Under the pieces are notes generated by a model, which was not told the DNA's origin, did no database searches, and saw only the letters and a program-made list of their open reading frames with translations. From DATFVA01 sp963764235 (GTDB taxonomy: Bacteria; Bacteroidota; Ignavibacteria; Ignavibacteriales; Ignavibacteriaceae), in NCBI GenBank assembly GCA_963764235.1, contig CAVXRO010000008.1, forward strand, positions 186,001 through 250,000: a stretch of DNA of 64,000 nt, written 5' to 3'. A program made the translations under genes and the position numbers. Positions 1 to 9,206 of this stretch are shown piece by piece; within the stretch, counting starts at the first letter, position 1; each line of letters begins with the position of its first letter.

Positions 1-153
1 GGGAAGAAAATAATTCTTGTTGCCAACCTTAAGCCGGCTAAGCTGATGGGACTTGAATCCCGGGGCATGGTTCTGGCTGTTGAAAATGAAAATGGAGAAT
101 TGAATGTTCTTACCGCCGCTCAGAATGTTAAAAATGGAACACGGGCAAAGTAA
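1..153 (+). CDS. metG: methionyl-tRNA synthetase, C-terminal end (partial)
   Basis: The window opens inside a reading frame that runs without a stop to TAA at 151-153. The 50 residues match the end of the EMAP-II/Arc1p-like tRNA-binding domain fused to the C-terminus of many bacterial MetRS proteins: a beta-strand (IILVANLKPAKLMG) followed by the typical SRGMVLA turn. That appended OB-fold increases tRNA affinity and dimerisation; the catalytic part lies outside the window. A free-standing tRNA-binding protein of the same fold (CsaA/Trbp111) would look alike at this end, so metG is a family-based inference from the last 50 residues. Confidence 0.75.
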   Translation, partial: GKKIILVANLKPAKLMGLESRGMVLAVENENGELNVLTAAQNVKNGTRAK

Positions 154-187
154 TTAACTATTATAATCTAAATATTTCCGGAGATTT

Positions 188-2209
188 ATGATGAGAAAAG
201 TCTTTTTACCAATATTTATGTTATTTCTGATTGCAGGCGCATTGGCGCAGCAGGGGCCGATCAGCAAGATATCCGCTGCCCTGCAGTCGCAGATGATAAA
301 TGCTTCTGTAGATGAGCAGCTTCTGGTATGGGTTTACTTTACCGATAAGGGTCAGAATACGGATTCTTATCTTAGTAATCCTCTTAGCGTTGTTAGTGAA
401 AAATCACTCAAGAGAAGAGAAAAAGTTCTTGATAAAGATGCAGCCTTGACGATGAGAGATATTCCTGTCAACCCGGCTTACCTGGCACAGGTTAAGGCGA
501 AGGGATTAAATATTAAATGGCCCTCCAAATGGCTGAACGCCGTTAGCGGTATGGTAACCAAATCTCAGCTTGATGGACTTGAAGCACTCCCGTTCGTTAA
601 GAAGCTTGATGTCGTATATAAACTTAGAAAAGGATATCAGCCTGAAACTGATAATAATGCAGTAAACCAGGTACTCAGTAAGGTTACTCAGCCTGAAGGA
701 GTTCTTTCCTTTGATTACGGTGAATCCTACTCACAGCTTCAGCAGATAAATGTACCTGCGGTTCACGATATGGGGATTACCGGTCAGGGAATTACCATCT
801 GTCTTATGGATGCAGGCTTCAGCAGATTGAGTCACGAAGCATTTAATTCGATGGATATAATAGCTGCCTGGGATTTTGTTAATAATGATCCTAACGTTGG
901 AAACCAGGCAGATTCTGGAGACGGTTCGCACGGAACCGAAACACTTTCCACAATAGGCGGATATGCTCCAGGTCATCTTATCGGGCCGGCTTTTAACGCT
1001 TCTTACATACTTGCTAAAACCGAGAATACCGACAGCGAGACTCCTCTTGAAGAAGACAACTGGATTGCCGCAATGGAATGGGCTGATAGTATAGGCGTTG
1101 ATGTTACATCTACATCGCTTGGTTATATTGGCTTTGATCCGCCCTGGCAGAGTTACACCTGGATGGATATGGACGGCAACACGACCATTATTACAAACGG
1201 AGCCGATTACGCAACCCACCTGGGTATCGTGGTAGTTAACTCTGCAGGCAACGAGGGATATAATGCATCACATAATACCCTTGGAGCTCCTTCGGACGGT
1301 GATAGTGTAATAGCAGCAGGTGCAGTCGATCATTCTGGTTCAAGAGTATCTTTCAGCAGCGTTGGGCCTACTGTGGACGGAAGACACAAACCCGATATTA
1401 TGGCTCTAGGTTCGGGTGATGTTGTCGCTTCTCCATACAGCAATACCTCTTATACATCTGCCAGCGGTACTTCTTTCAGCTGTCCTCTCTCGGCAGGAGT
1501 TGCTGCGTTGATTTTATGTGCAAATCCGGGATTAACCCCGATGCAGGTACGCGATGCAATGAGAGAAACAGCTTCGCAAAGCAATAACCCTGATAACCTC
1601 ATGGGCTGGGGAATACTTAATGCTCTGGCTGCGGTTAATTACTTCCCGATCCCTGTTGAGCTTTCATCATTTTCTGCATCCGTAATCGACGGCAGGGTAA
1701 ATCTGGTTTGGACTACTGCCACCGAAAAGAATAATCGTGGATTCGAGATTGAAAGGAAAACAGCCGGATCTGGTTATTCAATGATCGGTTTCGTTGAAGG
1801 GAACGGAACTGTTTCCACACCGAACCATTACAGCTACATAGACAAAAGCGATATTCGTGGAATATATATATACAGGCTGAAACAGGTCGATTTTGATGGA
1901 AAATTTACGTACAGCAATGAAATTACCCTGGATGTACCGGCAGCTTCGGATTTTGTGCTTCAGCAGAACTATCCGAATCCGTTTAATCCTTCTACGATGA
2001 TCAAATACTCAGTTCCGAATGCATCAAACGTAAAACTTATTCTCTATGATGCTCTCGGCCGCCAGATTAAAGTCCTGACAAATGAATATAAAGAAGCGGG
2101 CAATTATTCTTATACACTCAATGCAGACGAACTTTCAAGCGGTGTATATATTGTCAGGCTTAGTGCCGGAATTTCAAACAGGGTTATTAAAATAACGCTG
2201 GCAAAATAG
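188..2209 (+). CDS. secreted S8 (subtilisin-like) serine protease with T9SS-type sorting domain
   Basis: 673 aa. Residues 1-20 are a signal peptide ending ALA-QQ. Residues 30-150 look like an inhibitor-type propeptide. The peptidase domain at about 185-490 shows a complete catalytic set: Asp208 (CLMDAG), His248 (GDGSHGT), oxyanion Asn355 (SAGNEG) and Ser429 (SGTSFSCP). A PVELSSF segment follows at about residue 495, then a beta-rich stretch (TEKNNRGFEIERK) and a C-terminal Por-type sorting module containing the NYPNPFNP box near residue 600. This predicts export by Sec and then the type IX system to the surface or medium. A GGAG motif sits before the start. It stands alone between metG and the PPIase genes. 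The family is certain; the substrate cannot be told. Confidence 0.93.
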   Translation: MMRKVFLPIFMLFLIAGALAQQGPISKISAALQSQMINASVDEQLLVWVYFTDKGQNTDSYLSNPLSVVSEKSLKRREKVLDKDAALTMRDIPVNPAYLAQVKAKGLNIKWPSKWLNAVSGMVTKSQLDGLEALPFVKKLDVVYKLRKGYQPETDNNAVNQVLSKVTQPEGVLSFDYGESYSQLQQINVPAVHDMGITGQGITICLMDAGFSRLSHEAFNSMDIIAAWDFVNNDPNVGNQADSGDGSHGTETLSTIGGYAPGHLIGPAFNASYILAKTENTDSETPLEEDNWIAAMEWADSIGVDVTSTSLGYIGFDPPWQSYTWMDMDGNTTIITNGADYATHLGIVVVNSAGNEGYNASHNTLGAPSDGDSVIAAGAVDHSGSRVSFSSVGPTVDGRHKPDIMALGSGDVVASPYSNTSYTSASGTSFSCPLSAGVAALILCANPGLTPMQVRDAMRETASQSNNPDNLMGWGILNALAAVNYFPIPVELSSFSASVIDGRVNLVWTTATEKNNRGFEIERKTAGSGYSMIGFVEGNGTVSTPNHYSYIDKSDIRGIYIYRLKQVDFDGKFTYSNEITLDVPAASDFVLQQNYPNPFNPSTMIKYSVPNASNVKLILYDALGRQIKVLTNEYKEAGNYSYTLNADELSSGVYIVRLSAGISNRVIKITLAK

Positions 2210-2323
2210 GTTTCAGGATCTGGAATGATGTGTAACCATACCGGTTTACCTTGATTTTCAGGCCTTCTATGGATAAAATTGCTGGCTAAAATGTAAAAAA
2301 CTTAAAATAAGGAGAATCACTCA

Positions 2324-4306
2324 ATGTTCCGTAGGGTCGTATTACCTTTTGTTGTTTTGGCTTCCTTCCTTCTCAGTTCCTGTACCCCAAAACATGCTGA
2401 TATTATAGTAGCAAAATTTGATGATGAACAGATCAAGATGAATGAATTTGAAAAAATGTATGCAAAGAATTCAGGCAGTTATGAAGAGGCAAAGGATGAT
2501 AGTCTCTCACAGCTTAAGAACTTCCTCGATCTTTATGTTAATTTCAGGATGAAGCTAAGAGATGCATATGTCCGAGGCTTTGATTCAAATCCTGAACTTA
2601 ACCAGGAACTTAAGGATTATGAGAAGAAAGTAGGCGTTTCCTATATCCTCGAAAAGAAGATACTGGAACCGGGATTAAAGAACCTTTATGATAAAAGAAA
2701 ATATGAGCTTCGCGTAAGCCATCTTATGATCAGGCCCGATTCGAAAGGTGATCAGGCTGCAAAGGAACGTGCACTTGCTATTCTCGACAGCATCAAGCAC
2801 GGCGCAAGTTTCTCTGAGATGGTGAGGAAATATTCCGATGATAGCTATTCTAAAAATATCGGCGGTGATATTTATTATGTCACTGCAGGACTCCTGCCCC
2901 CCGAATTTGAAGATGCCGCTTATGCTACTCCTGTCGACAGCGTTTACCCATCGGTTGTACATACACGCTACGGTTATCACATTATAAAAGTTACTGATAA
3001 GAGGGAACGGATTCCCCAGATAAGAGCAAGTCATATTCTTGTTAGTTTTAACAATCCTGAGGGACAGGTCGACACGGTTTATGCCAGGGCAAAAATTGAT
3101 ACTGTTATGCAGAAGCTGAAGGCAGGAGAGGATTTTGCCGGGCTTGCAAAGGAATATTCCGATGATTCAGGATCCGCAAAGAACGGCGGTGATCTCGGGT
3201 TTTTCGGAAGGCGTATGATGGTTAAGGAGTTTGATGAGGCTGCGTTTAACCTTAAACCGGGCGAGATATCAGAGGTGGTAAGAACCAATTTCGGCTACCA
3301 TATAATAAAATTAACCGATCAGAAACCTTATCCTTCTTTTGATGAGGATAAAGAAGAACTTGAAAAGATTTTTAAACAGACAAGATACCAGGCCGAGTAC
3401 GATTCACTTATAGATAAGCTGAAGGATAAGTACGGATTTCATTTAAATGAACAGGTGCTGGCAGAGGTGCTTAAGAATGCTGATTCATTAAGAGTAGGCA
3501 GCCAGATAAAAAATTACGATAAGCTTAAAAGTCAGCCTCTGGTTACGTATAATAAGGTAGATACAATCAGCGTCCAGGCAGCTATCGATAGAATGAATGC
3601 TGAACGTCAGTTCATGAACAGGCTCATTGATTCCAGCATCCTCAACTCCGCAATAAATAAGGTTGTCGGTGATAGTCTACTTGCTGTTGCTGCTCTCGAT
3701 CTCGATAAAACAGATCCCGAATTTGCAGCACTGATGGATGATTACCGCAACGGCATATACGTTTTCAAGCTGCAGGATGATGAGGTCTGGAGTAAGATAG
3801 GTGCTGACAGCACAAAGCTGTATGACTATTATGTGAAAACAAAAAATAATTATGTATGGCCTGACAGGATAAACTTCAGTGAGATTTTCTCAAAGAGCGA
3901 TTCGCTTATTCACGTTTATTATTCAGAACTGCAGAATGGAGCAGACTTCGATTCACTTGCCGCTAAATACACTGAGCGTAACAATATGAAACCAAAAGCA
4001 GGCAACTACGGCCTGGTTGCTGTCGATTATTCACCGCTGGCTTCCAAAACAAACGAACTTCTTTCACAGCCCGGAACATATTCGGAACCGTTCCCATATT
4101 CCGGTGGTTTCGTGATTGTAAAGCTTATTGAAAAGGATCCTTCTCATCCAAAAACTTTTGAGGAAGCAAAAGCAGAAGTATCCGGCGCTTACCAGGAAGC
4201 TGAATCGAAGAGACTCGAGCAGGCATACCTTGAAAGCCTGAAGAAGAAGTACGATCCTCAACTTTATTACGATACACTTGAAGAAGCTTTTAAAGACACC
4301 GAATAA
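2324..4306 (+). CDS. lipoprotein peptidyl-prolyl cis-trans isomerase with two parvulin domains (SurA/PrsA-like)
   Basis: 660 aa. A lipobox LLSSC places the lipidated Cys at residue 20, so the protein is probably membrane-anchored on the periplasmic side. A SurA-like N-terminal helical region (about 25-125) is followed by two PpiC domains at about 127-231 and 232-340. Both carry the SHLMIR/ASHILV strand, the YSDD loop, the GGD-G segment and the YGYHIIK/FGYHIIK ending. A long second helical region follows, and a degenerate third rotamase-like segment at about 510-620 (FSEIFSKSDS, GNYGLVAVDYS) lacks the full signature. It is first of three adjacent folding-factor genes and overlaps the next one by 29 bases. 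A perfect AAGGAG precedes the ATG. The likely role is folding or chaperoning of exported and outer-membrane proteins. Confidence 0.9.
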   Translation: MFRRVVLPFVVLASFLLSSCTPKHADIIVAKFDDEQIKMNEFEKMYAKNSGSYEEAKDDSLSQLKNFLDLYVNFRMKLRDAYVRGFDSNPELNQELKDYEKKVGVSYILEKKILEPGLKNLYDKRKYELRVSHLMIRPDSKGDQAAKERALAILDSIKHGASFSEMVRKYSDDSYSKNIGGDIYYVTAGLLPPEFEDAAYATPVDSVYPSVVHTRYGYHIIKVTDKRERIPQIRASHILVSFNNPEGQVDTVYARAKIDTVMQKLKAGEDFAGLAKEYSDDSGSAKNGGDLGFFGRRMMVKEFDEAAFNLKPGEISEVVRTNFGYHIIKLTDQKPYPSFDEDKEELEKIFKQTRYQAEYDSLIDKLKDKYGFHLNEQVLAEVLKNADSLRVGSQIKNYDKLKSQPLVTYNKVDTISVQAAIDRMNAERQFMNRLIDSSILNSAINKVVGDSLLAVAALDLDKTDPEFAALMDDYRNGIYVFKLQDDEVWSKIGADSTKLYDYYVKTKNNYVWPDRINFSEIFSKSDSLIHVYYSELQNGADFDSLAAKYTERNNMKPKAGNYGLVAVDYSPLASKTNELLSQPGTYSEPFPYSGGFVIVKLIEKDPSHPKTFEEAKAEVSGAYQEAESKRLEQAYLESLKKKYDPQLYYDTLEEAFKDTE

Positions 4307-5099
4307 ATTATTTCTTTTGATTCTTACCGCAGCTTTAATAGGTGGCTGCGGTAAAGAACAACGTGAAAAAGACTATCTAGCCAGGGTGAATGATTCATAC
4401 CTTACGAAAGATAACCTTGCTTCGGTAGTCGATTCCGGTTACGGTAAAAATCTGTACCGGAATGAAATAGTAAGGAACTGGATAAATGAGGAACTGCTTT
4501 ACCAGGAGGCAAAAAACTCAGGGATACTGAAGAATAAAGATTTCCTTAGGGTCAAAATTGAATCGGAGAAGCGGCTTGCGGTTACGTTCCTTATAAATAA
4601 ATTATTTCAAGAAGAACAGCTGACTATCGAACCTTCTGAAGTAAAGGACTATTTCGATAAACACCGGGATAATTTTAAACTTTTTCATAATGCTTTTCTC
4701 GTTAACCTTGTGCAGTTTGATGACGAAGATAGGGCGATTAGTTTCAGGAATGAGGCTTTCTCAAATGGATGGCAAAAATCTGCCGAATTGTTCAATGGCG
4801 ACTCGAACATAGTTTCTATTGAGAATACAAAGCTTGTGTACGAGTATGAGCTTCAGCCTGCCGACCTTATCCGTGTAATAAGAGAACTTCTGCCGGGGGA
4901 GATAAGTATTGTGATAAATGATGGTATGGGTAATTATTTTATTGTGCAGCTGCTGGAAAAATATGAACAGGGCAGTATTCCTCCATATGAAGTTATTAAT
5001 GATCTGGTGCGTGACAGGTACGTTGCATCGAAGAAGGAACAGTTTATAAAAAATTATGTACAAGATTTATATTCTAAAAACGATATAGAAGTAAGATAG
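4278..5099 (+). CDS. SurA-like lipoprotein, peptidyl-prolyl isomerase family without a clear catalytic domain
   Basis: 273 aa. The start overlaps the end of the upstream PPIase gene by 29 bases, which suggests translational coupling. The lipobox IGGC puts the lipidated Cys near residue 24. The body resembles the N-terminal chaperone module of SurA (RNWINEELLYQEAKNSGIL, then a helix pair with VKDYFDKHRDNFK), followed by a reduced rotamase-like region (LLPGEISIVINDGMGNYFIVQLLEK). The hallmark GGD-G and FGYHII signatures seen in both neighbours are missing, so it may be a chaperone rather than an enzyme. Membership in the SurA/PpiC superfamily is inferred from context and from the N-terminal helical pattern. 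Confidence 0.72.
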   Translation: MKKLLKTPNKLFLLILTAALIGGCGKEQREKDYLARVNDSYLTKDNLASVVDSGYGKNLYRNEIVRNWINEELLYQEAKNSGILKNKDFLRVKIESEKRLAVTFLINKLFQEEQLTIEPSEVKDYFDKHRDNFKLFHNAFLVNLVQFDDEDRAISFRNEAFSNGWQKSAELFNGDSNIVSIENTKLVYEYELQPADLIRVIRELLPGEISIVINDGMGNYFIVQLLEKYEQGSIPPYEVINDLVRDRYVASKKEQFIKNYVQDLYSKNDIEVR

Positions 5100-5106
5100 G
5101 TGTTAA

Positions 5107-6378
5107 ATGAAACTGAAGATTCTGGCAGTACTGATTTTTGCAGCCGGCATTATGCATGCACAGCAGGTGCTGGATAAGATTGTTGCTGTTGTTGATAATG
5201 AAATAATTACCGAGAGCGAGCTGAATTTCCAGACAAACCTGCTTGCATCCCGTTATGGTGTTTCTCCGGATTCCCCTCAGCTGAAAAGACAAACGCTCAA
5301 TTCTATGATAGAGGAAAAGCTTGCTTATGCTCAGGCGAATCTCGACTCGATAGAAGTTACAGATGAGGAAGTAGACAAGCGTATTGATTATCAGATCCAG
5401 CTATTTATTCAGCAGTACGGGTCGAAGGAGCGCGTCGAACAGGTCTATGGTATGAGCATAGAAAAAATAAAACGTGAACTGCGTGATGATGTGAGAAAGA
5501 ATCTGATGGTTCAAAAACTCCGCGAAAAGAATTTCGGCAATGTTGAGGCAACAAGACGCGATGTTGAAGATTTCTTCGATAAGTATAAAGACAGTCTGGG
5601 TGTAATACCTGAAAAAGTTCAGATTGCTCATATATTCAGATCTCCGAAAACATCTTCAGAGGCTAAAGAGAAAGCTCGTCAGTTCGCACAGTCAATACTC
5701 GATTCCATAAAGAACGGGGCCGACTTTGCGGAAATGGCAAAGAAATACTCCGAGGATCCGGGAAGCGCCAAGGAAGGCGGTGATCTCGGGTTCGTGAAAA
5801 AAGGTGTGTTTTATCCGGAGTTTGAAGCGGCTGCTTATGCACTGCAGCCCGGGGAATTATCCGGTGTTGTGGAATCACCTGTTGGTTTCCACATAATTCA
5901 ATTGATTGAAAAAAGAGGCGAATCAATTCACGCAAGGCATATACTCATAAAAATAAAAGCAGATGAGGATGCAGACCTTAAGACTATTGACTTCCTTACA
6001 GCCGTAAGAGATAGTATTGTTAATGGCGACAGTACTTTTGCTTATTATGCGAAGAAGTATAGCGAGGATGAGGATACTGCTCCCTTCGGCGGCGAGCTCG
6101 GAACTTTCTATATCAACCAGCTTGATAAAAGTGTGCTGGATGCGGTATCAAAGCTTAAAACAGGGGATATCAGCTTCCCTAAAAGATATGAATACTCGGC
6201 CGGAAATTACGGCTATCATATAATTTATCTTGAGGAGAGAACGTCGCAGCACGCTCCCGATCTCAACAAAGATTACGCTGATATTAAAAAACTTGCAGAT
6301 GAATATAAAAGACAGCAGAAGTACCAGGCATGGATTGAAAGCCTTAAAAGCAAGATATATTACGATATAAGATTGTAA
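5107..6378 (+). CDS. surA: SurA-type periplasmic chaperone/peptidyl-prolyl isomerase
   Basis: 423 aa, close to the usual SurA length. Residues 1-18 form a signal peptide (ends MHA-QQ) with no lipobox, so this member is probably soluble in the periplasm. The SurA N-domain (about 20-150) opens with VLDKIVAVVDNEIITESEL, which is very characteristic. Two PpiC domains follow at about 175-271 (VQIAHIF, YSEDPGSAKEGGDLGF, GFHIIQL) and 273-373 (IHARHILIK, YSEDEDTAPFGGELG, GYHIIYL). It lies 7 bases after the preceding gene, in the same operon. In Gram-negative bacteria SurA escorts outer-membrane beta-barrel proteins to Bam. Symbol assigned by architecture. Confidence 0.9.
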   Translation: MKLKILAVLIFAAGIMHAQQVLDKIVAVVDNEIITESELNFQTNLLASRYGVSPDSPQLKRQTLNSMIEEKLAYAQANLDSIEVTDEEVDKRIDYQIQLFIQQYGSKERVEQVYGMSIEKIKRELRDDVRKNLMVQKLREKNFGNVEATRRDVEDFFDKYKDSLGVIPEKVQIAHIFRSPKTSSEAKEKARQFAQSILDSIKNGADFAEMAKKYSEDPGSAKEGGDLGFVKKGVFYPEFEAAAYALQPGELSGVVESPVGFHIIQLIEKRGESIHARHILIKIKADEDADLKTIDFLTAVRDSIVNGDSTFAYYAKKYSEDEDTAPFGGELGTFYINQLDKSVLDAVSKLKTGDISFPKRYEYSAGNYGYHIIYLEERTSQHAPDLNKDYADIKKLADEYKRQQKYQAWIESLKSKIYYDIRL

Positions 6379-6398
6379 AAAATAAAGAGGAACTGGAT

Positions 6399-7394
6399 TT
6401 GAAAGAAACCGGCGAAGGCGACGTTCAGCTGGTGGAAAAGCTGAACGAAAAAGTTACTAAGACAAAGCATGAAATTGCGAAAATAATAATAGGGCAGGAA
6501 GAGATTATTGATCAGCTGCTTATATCTCTTCTTTCACGCGGGCATTGTTTGCTTGTGGGTGTGCCGGGACTCGCGAAGACGCTCCTCATTAAAACACTTG
6601 CCGAGGTAATGGACCTGAAGTTCAGCCGTATTCAGTTTACTCCTGACCTCATGCCAGGCGATATTACAGGTACAGAGCTGGTTGAAGAAGACCCTGTTTC
6701 ACGGAAGAGAAATTTCCGCTTTGTTGAAGGTCCCATTTTTGCTAACGTAATCCTTGCTGATGAGATCAATAGAACACCCCCCAAAACCCAGGCCGCGCTT
6801 CTTGAGGCTATGCAGGAACACAGGGTAACTACTGCCGGGGTTACTAAAGTTTTATCAGAACCATTCTTTGTGCTGGCAACTCAGAACCCGATTGAACAGG
6901 AGGGCACTTATCCCCTCCCTGAAGCTCAGCTCGACAGGTTTATGTTCAACCTGTGGCTCGATTATCCTTCCTTCGAGGAGGAGAAAATGATCGTGCAGAC
7001 AACCACTAGCGAATATAAAGCAGAACTTACGAAGGTTGTATCTGCTGATGAGATTATACTCTTCCAGGACCTTGTAAGAAAGGTTCCTGTTTCAGATAAT
7101 GTTATCGAATTTGCTGTAAAAGCTGCAAATCTTACACGTCCTACCAATGGCTCGTCCCCGCAGTTTATAAAGGATTGGATAACATGGGGAGCAGGACCAA
7201 GAGCCTCCCAGTATCTTATAATGGCTGCTAAAACCCGCGCTGTTATGAATGGAAGGTACACACCTAATATTGATGATGTCAAGTTCGCAATGACTCCCGT
7301 TCTGCGTCACCGCATTATAACAAACTTCAGCGCAGAAGCCGATGGCATTAGCTCCACCGACGTCATTCAAAAGCTCGTCAAAGAGCTCGATTAG
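6399..7394 (+). CDS. MoxR-family AAA+ ATPase
   Basis: 331 aa starting at TTG, with AAAGAGG 8 bases upstream and no better ATG in the N-terminal region. Walker A is the MoxR form GVPGLAKT, Walker B is ILADEINR followed by PPKTQAALLEAMQE, and sensor ATQNPIEQEGTYPLPEAQLDRF is present. The C-terminal lid domain is intact. MoxR ATPases act as chaperone-like factors for metal insertion or complex assembly, usually with DUF58 and VWA partners. Here it follows surA by 20 bases and is followed by about 220 bases of non-coding DNA instead of a DUF58 gene, so its client is not visible in the window. Confidence 0.93.
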   Translation: MKETGEGDVQLVEKLNEKVTKTKHEIAKIIIGQEEIIDQLLISLLSRGHCLLVGVPGLAKTLLIKTLAEVMDLKFSRIQFTPDLMPGDITGTELVEEDPVSRKRNFRFVEGPIFANVILADEINRTPPKTQAALLEAMQEHRVTTAGVTKVLSEPFFVLATQNPIEQEGTYPLPEAQLDRFMFNLWLDYPSFEEEKMIVQTTTSEYKAELTKVVSADEIILFQDLVRKVPVSDNVIEFAVKAANLTRPTNGSSPQFIKDWITWGAGPRASQYLIMAAKTRAVMNGRYTPNIDDVKFAMTPVLRHRIITNFSAEADGISSTDVIQKLVKELD

Positions 7395-7617
7395 TATGAC
7401 TTATCTGCATTCAATCCGTATGAAAAGTTAATCAGGTTTTTGTCCCGGTGACTCCTAATTCCCAGTCGATCTACCCCTAACCATTTCAATCTGCATTCCG
7501 CCAGGAATATTTGCCTACCGAAGATAGACAGGTTTCTTCTTGCCTCTTACAATAATATAAACTAGCTTGCAATTGTTCCGGACAGGGAAATGTTATTTAG
7601 AAGGGCAGAGTGGGAAG

Positions 7618-8100
7618 ATGTCGTTAAACCAAAAAGTTATAAAGGATTTTGAATCTGTTGACCGCTTAAGGGAAATCCTTTACTACGAGTTCCATACATC
7701 CAATACCTCTTATTTAATCTTTCTTTTCTTCGGATTACTCCTCCCGCGACTTGGATTCGGAATACTGCTTATCAAAATCATTCTTTTAATTTTTGTTACA
7801 GCCGCAGTTATTCTAACACCTTATATGTTTTACGTTTTGATAAAGGAAGAAAGATACGGCTGGATTGCGGTGTACCTCGTATTGATTCCTTTCCCGCTTA
7901 TAGCCGGGTATTTTATTTTCCAGGATACCCTGGCATTCGAGGCAGCGCTTCTGATCCCATTGCTCTCATTTTATCTTTATTGCTATATAATTAAATATGC
8001 TGTAGACGAATGGATCAGACAATATAACTGGACACAGCAGCTTATGCATCAGAAGGAAGACAGAATAAAACGATTAGAAGATGAACGCCAGTGGATTTAG
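7618..8100 (+). CDS. hypothetical integral membrane protein
   Basis: 160 aa if started at the ATG at 7618. The frame is open back to a TTG at 7567, but the extra 17 residues are not membrane- or signal-like. Four hydrophobic segments are visible (about residues 29-45, 46-65, 76-100 and 104-125), then a charged C-terminal helix (MHQKEDRIKRLEDERQWI) that probably faces the cytoplasm. I do not recognise the family. Its stop codon overlaps that of the convergent permease gene by four bases. Confidence 0.6.
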   Translation: MSLNQKVIKDFESVDRLREILYYEFHTSNTSYLIFLFFGLLLPRLGFGILLIKIILLIFVTAAVILTPYMFYVLIKEERYGWIAVYLVLIPFPLIAGYFIFQDTLAFEAALLIPLLSFYLYCYIIKYAVDEWIRQYNWTQQLMHQKEDRIKRLEDERQWI

Positions 8101-9149
8101 AGGCGGGCTATTTTGTAGTTCTTCAGGGCGAAGTAGATCTCTTTGGCCGCGGTTTTAACTACTGAGGCAGTGGGTACCGCAAGCAGCATTCCCAGAACAC
8201 CAAAAAGCTGGCTTCCTGCAATAATAAGCAGAATTATAATGATGGGGTGCATATCTACACTCTTGCTGAACACATAAGGTTGAACGAATCCGTTATCAAG
8301 AGTATATGTTATAACGATAAGAAGAAGGATATAGGGTACCATCGAAAGATCGCCGGTTTGAATTACCGAGACAATTATAGCCGGGACTCCACCTATAACC
8401 GGACCGAAGTAGGGAACAAGGTGTCCCAGTCCCGCAATTACTCCCAGCGGCAATGCATTGTTCACACCTATGAAATATAATCCCAGTCCCATCACCGTTC
8501 CCACGAAAGTAGCATCGAATATCCATGCCCGAACGAACCTCCCAAGCTGGAGACTGACTTTCTTCAGTATCCAGTACGACATTTCAAAATAATTATTGGG
8601 AATCATTTGAAGAATATTCTTCATAATCTTTCTGCTGTCTTTTACCAGGAAGAAGGTGATAAACGGAATGATTACCATTATTAGTATTGCTGAAACTATT
8701 CCTGAGACCAGCTCAGATACTGTGTCGAATGAATTAATAAACTGGCTGTTAATGAATTCTTCGAATTTATGCGACAGCTGGCCGGGACTGAAGAAGGGGA
8801 ACAGTCTGTAAAGTTCGGCTTCAAGCTGTACCAGCTGATCATGAAGAGAGAAAGACTGCAGGGTTTTCATTAGCTGATCCATCTGGATCATAAACTTGGG
8901 AATTATAAATGAGAGAAGGATATAAAGCAAAAGGCTTGTGGTGCCGAATATAATTAGAGTTGCAGTCAGCCTGCTCATACCTTCTTTTTCGAGAGAACTG
9001 ACAAAAGGATTGAAAATAAAAGCCAGCAGGACAGAGAATATCATCAGGAGAATAATATCTGAAAGCAGGAAGACAGAGATGAGTATCAAAGCAATAACCA
9101 GGATCCATATCGAGATCCGGGCAAACCGCCTGGTACTTCTTTCGGTCAT
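8097..9149 (-). CDS. AI-2E family transporter (PerM/TqsA-like permease)
   Basis: 350 aa with about eight membrane segments in the layout of the AI-2E exporter/UPF0118 family: two N-terminal helices (ILVIALILISVFLLSD), a long amphipathic stretch at about 80-140, then a helical bundle with the conserved G-Y-F-G-P-V-I-G-G-V-P motif and the end PHIIIILLIIAGSQLFGVLGMLLAVPTA. Members export autoinducer-2, or act as Na+/H+ antiporters or other small-solute exporters, so substrate cannot be deduced. It is the last gene of a minus-strand run beginning with ppk1 or mrp. Confidence 0.9.
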   Translation of the reverse strand: MTERSTRRFARISIWILVIALILISVFLLSDIILLMIFSVLLAFIFNPFVSSLEKEGMSRLTATLIIFGTTSLLLYILLSFIIPKFMIQMDQLMKTLQSFSLHDQLVQLEAELYRLFPFFSPGQLSHKFEEFINSQFINSFDTVSELVSGIVSAILIMVIIPFITFFLVKDSRKIMKNILQMIPNNYFEMSYWILKKVSLQLGRFVRAWIFDATFVGTVMGLGLYFIGVNNALPLGVIAGLGHLVPYFGPVIGGVPAIIVSVIQTGDLSMVPYILLLIVITYTLDNGFVQPYVFSKSVDMHPIIIILLIIAGSQLFGVLGMLLAVPTASVVKTAAKEIYFALKNYKIARL

Positions 9150-9206
9150 ATTATCCCAGTAAAATTTATAAACTTAGTTGAAATTTAGCTTTTTAAGGGG
9201 AAGAGA

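Noticed and set aside
731..1219. 162-codon minus-strand frame inside the subtilase gene
   Set aside because: It is a mirror frame of the peptidase catalytic domain, with composition typical of such shadows.
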